Origin: Dichotomocladium elegans
Taxonomy: Eukaryota; Mucoromycota; Mucoromycetes; Mucorales; Lichtheimiaceae
Direction of reading: 5' to 3'
Assembly (NCBI GenBank): GCA_025716815.1
Contig: JAIXMN010000039.1
Coordinates: forward strand, 124,001 to 188,000
Length of the DNA: 64,000 bases
Position numbers and translations under genes: made by a program. Shown piece after piece: positions 62,670-64,000 of the stretch (position 1 is its first letter; every line of letters starts with the position of its first letter). The notes below the pieces were generated by a model that was given only the letters and a program-made list of their open reading frames with translations, was not told the DNA's origin and ran no database searches.

Positions 62670-64000
62670 ATGGATGACCCGGAGCCCTATGAAGACCAGT
62701 GCTCGAACTGCGGTGGGCATGGCCACGACAAACAAGACTGTGCCTCTGAAAGAACGCTACGATGCTTAAATTGCGGTGGCTACGGTCATGATGACTATAG
62801 TTGTGCTTCCGAGCGAACCTTGCGCTGTTACAATTGTGGGAATGAACACCATTTTGCCCGAGATTGCATGTTACCGACTTTGCCAAACGAATACCGTTTT
62901 CGACCGATTTGGAGACCGCGGCAGCACGAGACACGAAATAGCTACAAGAGAACAATGCAACATATACCACACAGTTACCAGAAAGATGACGATATGTTGC
63001 AACTGCATCCAGCACAAGACAACAGCCAACATCGACACGACTATCACGAACCTTTAACAGGTGATTTGATCGATGTTGACACGTCCGAATTTATTGCAGA
63101 TATATATGACGGACAACTCAGTGACGACATACAGCACTTCGAAGAATTAAACACCGCCACTGGCACAGACCTACCGCTATATGATATAACCTGCAACGAA
63201 CGCCAATGCGAAGCATTACTCGATAGTGGTGCATCAGCCACCTATGTATCGCCCAGGCTGATACCTGGCTTACCTCGAACACGTGTCATGGGGCGCTCAG
63301 TTGAAACTGCTGGAGGTCACACACTTAGTATCACGGAGAAAGTCATTCTCAATGTCTGTATTGACGGGCTCACCCATCCTGTTCCCGCATATGTCCTTGA
63401 CACGAAATTCGATTTGATCCTTGGCCGCGACTGGATCAAACGGATGAAGCCTATGCCGGATTGGGACCTCGACCAATGGCGCATTACTCACGGGGACGCA
63501 ACTCATATCCTACGACCCAAGTTCAATCGCCAGATTCCTGACCTTGCTTTCTTAATATCGAATCGCCAACTTGGGCGCTTTGAGCGTGATAAACGTCTCC
63601 AGTCGATATTCCTGTGCTATATTCGTCCGGAGGACGTCGAATCTGACGGGGTGATGGATGAGCATTTCAAAAGTATGCTGACTGAATATCCAGATGTCTT
63701 TCAGGACAAGCTCCCCGGACTGCCACCAAGGCGAGAGGTAACCCATGTAATCGATACAGGAGATTCTGCACCCATTAGCCGACCACCATTCAAGATGAGC
63801 CCACGTGAGCTGGACGAGCTGTGCAAGCAGCTTAAAGAGCTCTTAGACCTAGGCCTAATCCGACCAACGTCGTCGCCTTGGGGTGCGCCTGTGTTATTTG
63901 TGCGAAAGAAGAACGGCGAGATGCGCATGTGTGTTGATTACCGCGCCATCAACCGCGTTACACGCCGTAACAACCATCCTCTTCCTCGCATTGATGAGTG
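62670..64000 (+). CDS. Ty3-7 polyprotein: three CCHC knuckles, protease, RT (3' end outside window)
   Basis: ATG 62670 ([10 protein letters not shown]) lies 17 nt after the primer-binding site; the frame is open to the last base (443 codons visible). Residues about 11-65 hold three CX2CX4HX4C knuckles: [28 protein letters not shown] and [14 protein letters not shown]. No capsid domain precedes them, unlike every other gag here. After a His-rich linker come the protease ([14 protein letters not shown]), the [17 protein letters not shown] region and the RT start ([20 protein letters not shown]). Gag and pol are in one frame, so no frameshift is needed. Either the capsid was deleted in frame, or this lineage uses capsid from another element. 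Confidence 0.88.
   Translation, partial: MDDPEPYEDQCSNCGGHGHDKQDCASERTLRCLNCGGYGHDDYSCASERTLRCYNCGNEHHFARDCMLPTLPNEYRFRPIWRPRQHETRNSYKRTMQHIPHSYQKDDDMLQLHPAQDNSQHRHDYHEPLTGDLIDVDTSEFIADIYDGQLSDDIQHFEELNTATGTDLPLYDITCNERQCEALLDSGASATYVSPRLIPGLPRTRVMGRSVETAGGHTLSITEKVILNVCIDGLTHPVPAYVLDTKFDLILGRDWIKRMKPMPDWDLDQWRITHGDATHILRPKFNRQIPDLAFLISNRQLGRFERDKRLQSIFLCYIRPEDVESDGVMDEHFKSMLTEYPDVFQDKLPGLPPRREVTHVIDTGDSAPISRPPFKMSPRELDELCKQLKELLDLGLIRPTSSPWGAPVLFVRKKNGEMRMCVDYRAINRVTRRNNHPLPRIDE

Larger units (their letters stand above)
62349..64000 (+). mobile_element. Ty3-7, Ty3/gypsy element running off the window
   Basis: 5' LTR 62349-62640, PBS 62643-62653, then one long frame beginning with three zinc knuckles and continuing into protease and RT. 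It starts 42 bp downstream of tRNA-Pro. Confidence 0.88.

Noticed and set aside
1..64000. CRISPR arrays, rRNA genes, bacterial operons or riboswitches
   Set aside because: No regularly spaced repeats, rRNA-like blocks or bacterial signals; the repeats are explained by transposons.

Overview
This 64 kb window is almost entirely mobile DNA from a eukaryote, most likely a filamentous, probably early-diverging, fungus (inference). The reasons are short GT-AG introns (mostly 54-75 nt), Ty3/gypsy retrotransposons with and without chromodomains, a two-ORF non-LTR retrotransposon, Tc1-like elements with TA target duplications, and only two unambiguous host genes, tRNA-Glu(UUC) and tRNA-Pro(AGG). No rRNA, CRISPR or host protein-coding gene was found.

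Layout. 1-6931: right part of a large Tc1-like DNA transposon (DT-1) with two transposase-type genes in tandem, one with a complete DD34E triad and one without the first Asp. DT-1 sits in the 3' LTR of Ty3-1 (6932-13315, minus), a chromovirus with open gag and pol joined by a canonical -1 slippery site. Ty3-1 interrupts LINE-1 (13316-14378). LINE-2 (14394-19658) lies head-to-tail with LINE-1; both inserted at the same place at the 5' end of tRNA-Glu (19659-19730). Ty3-2 (19780-35799, minus) starts 49 bp past that tRNA and carries two nested insertions: chromovirus Ty3-3 (21883-27786, plus) and DNA transposon DT-2 (29156-34093). Then come Ty3-4 (35818-41500, plus), a tandem LTR-body-LTR-body-LTR array called Ty3-5A/5B (41503-59786, minus), truncated Ty3-6 (59796-about 62195, minus), tRNA-Pro (62235-62306) and Ty3-7 (62349 to the window end, plus). 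The 5A/5B bodies share a solo LTR with a MITE in it; 5B also contains DT-3 (50095-56072).

How the parts relate. Ty3-2, -4, -5, -6 and -7 have TGTCG...CGACA-type LTRs; where a 5' end is present they share the primer-binding site TGGTAGCTGAT. Where the C-terminus is visible there is no chromodomain, and they cluster next to tRNA genes. Ty3-1 and Ty3-3 have chromodomains and sit inside other transposons. Four Ty3 lineages place pol in the -1 frame of gag with a slippery heptamer shortly before the gag stop. The three large TA-element copies each carry a relative of the transposase whose first catalytic Asp is Gly or Ala. Two of these have intact spliced models, which suggests a retained non-catalytic partner. 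That gene family and the tRNA-Glu-specific LINE are the most promising undescribed systems here.

Limits: homologies were judged by eye from motifs and by comparing copies inside the window. No database search, splice predictor or alignment program was run.
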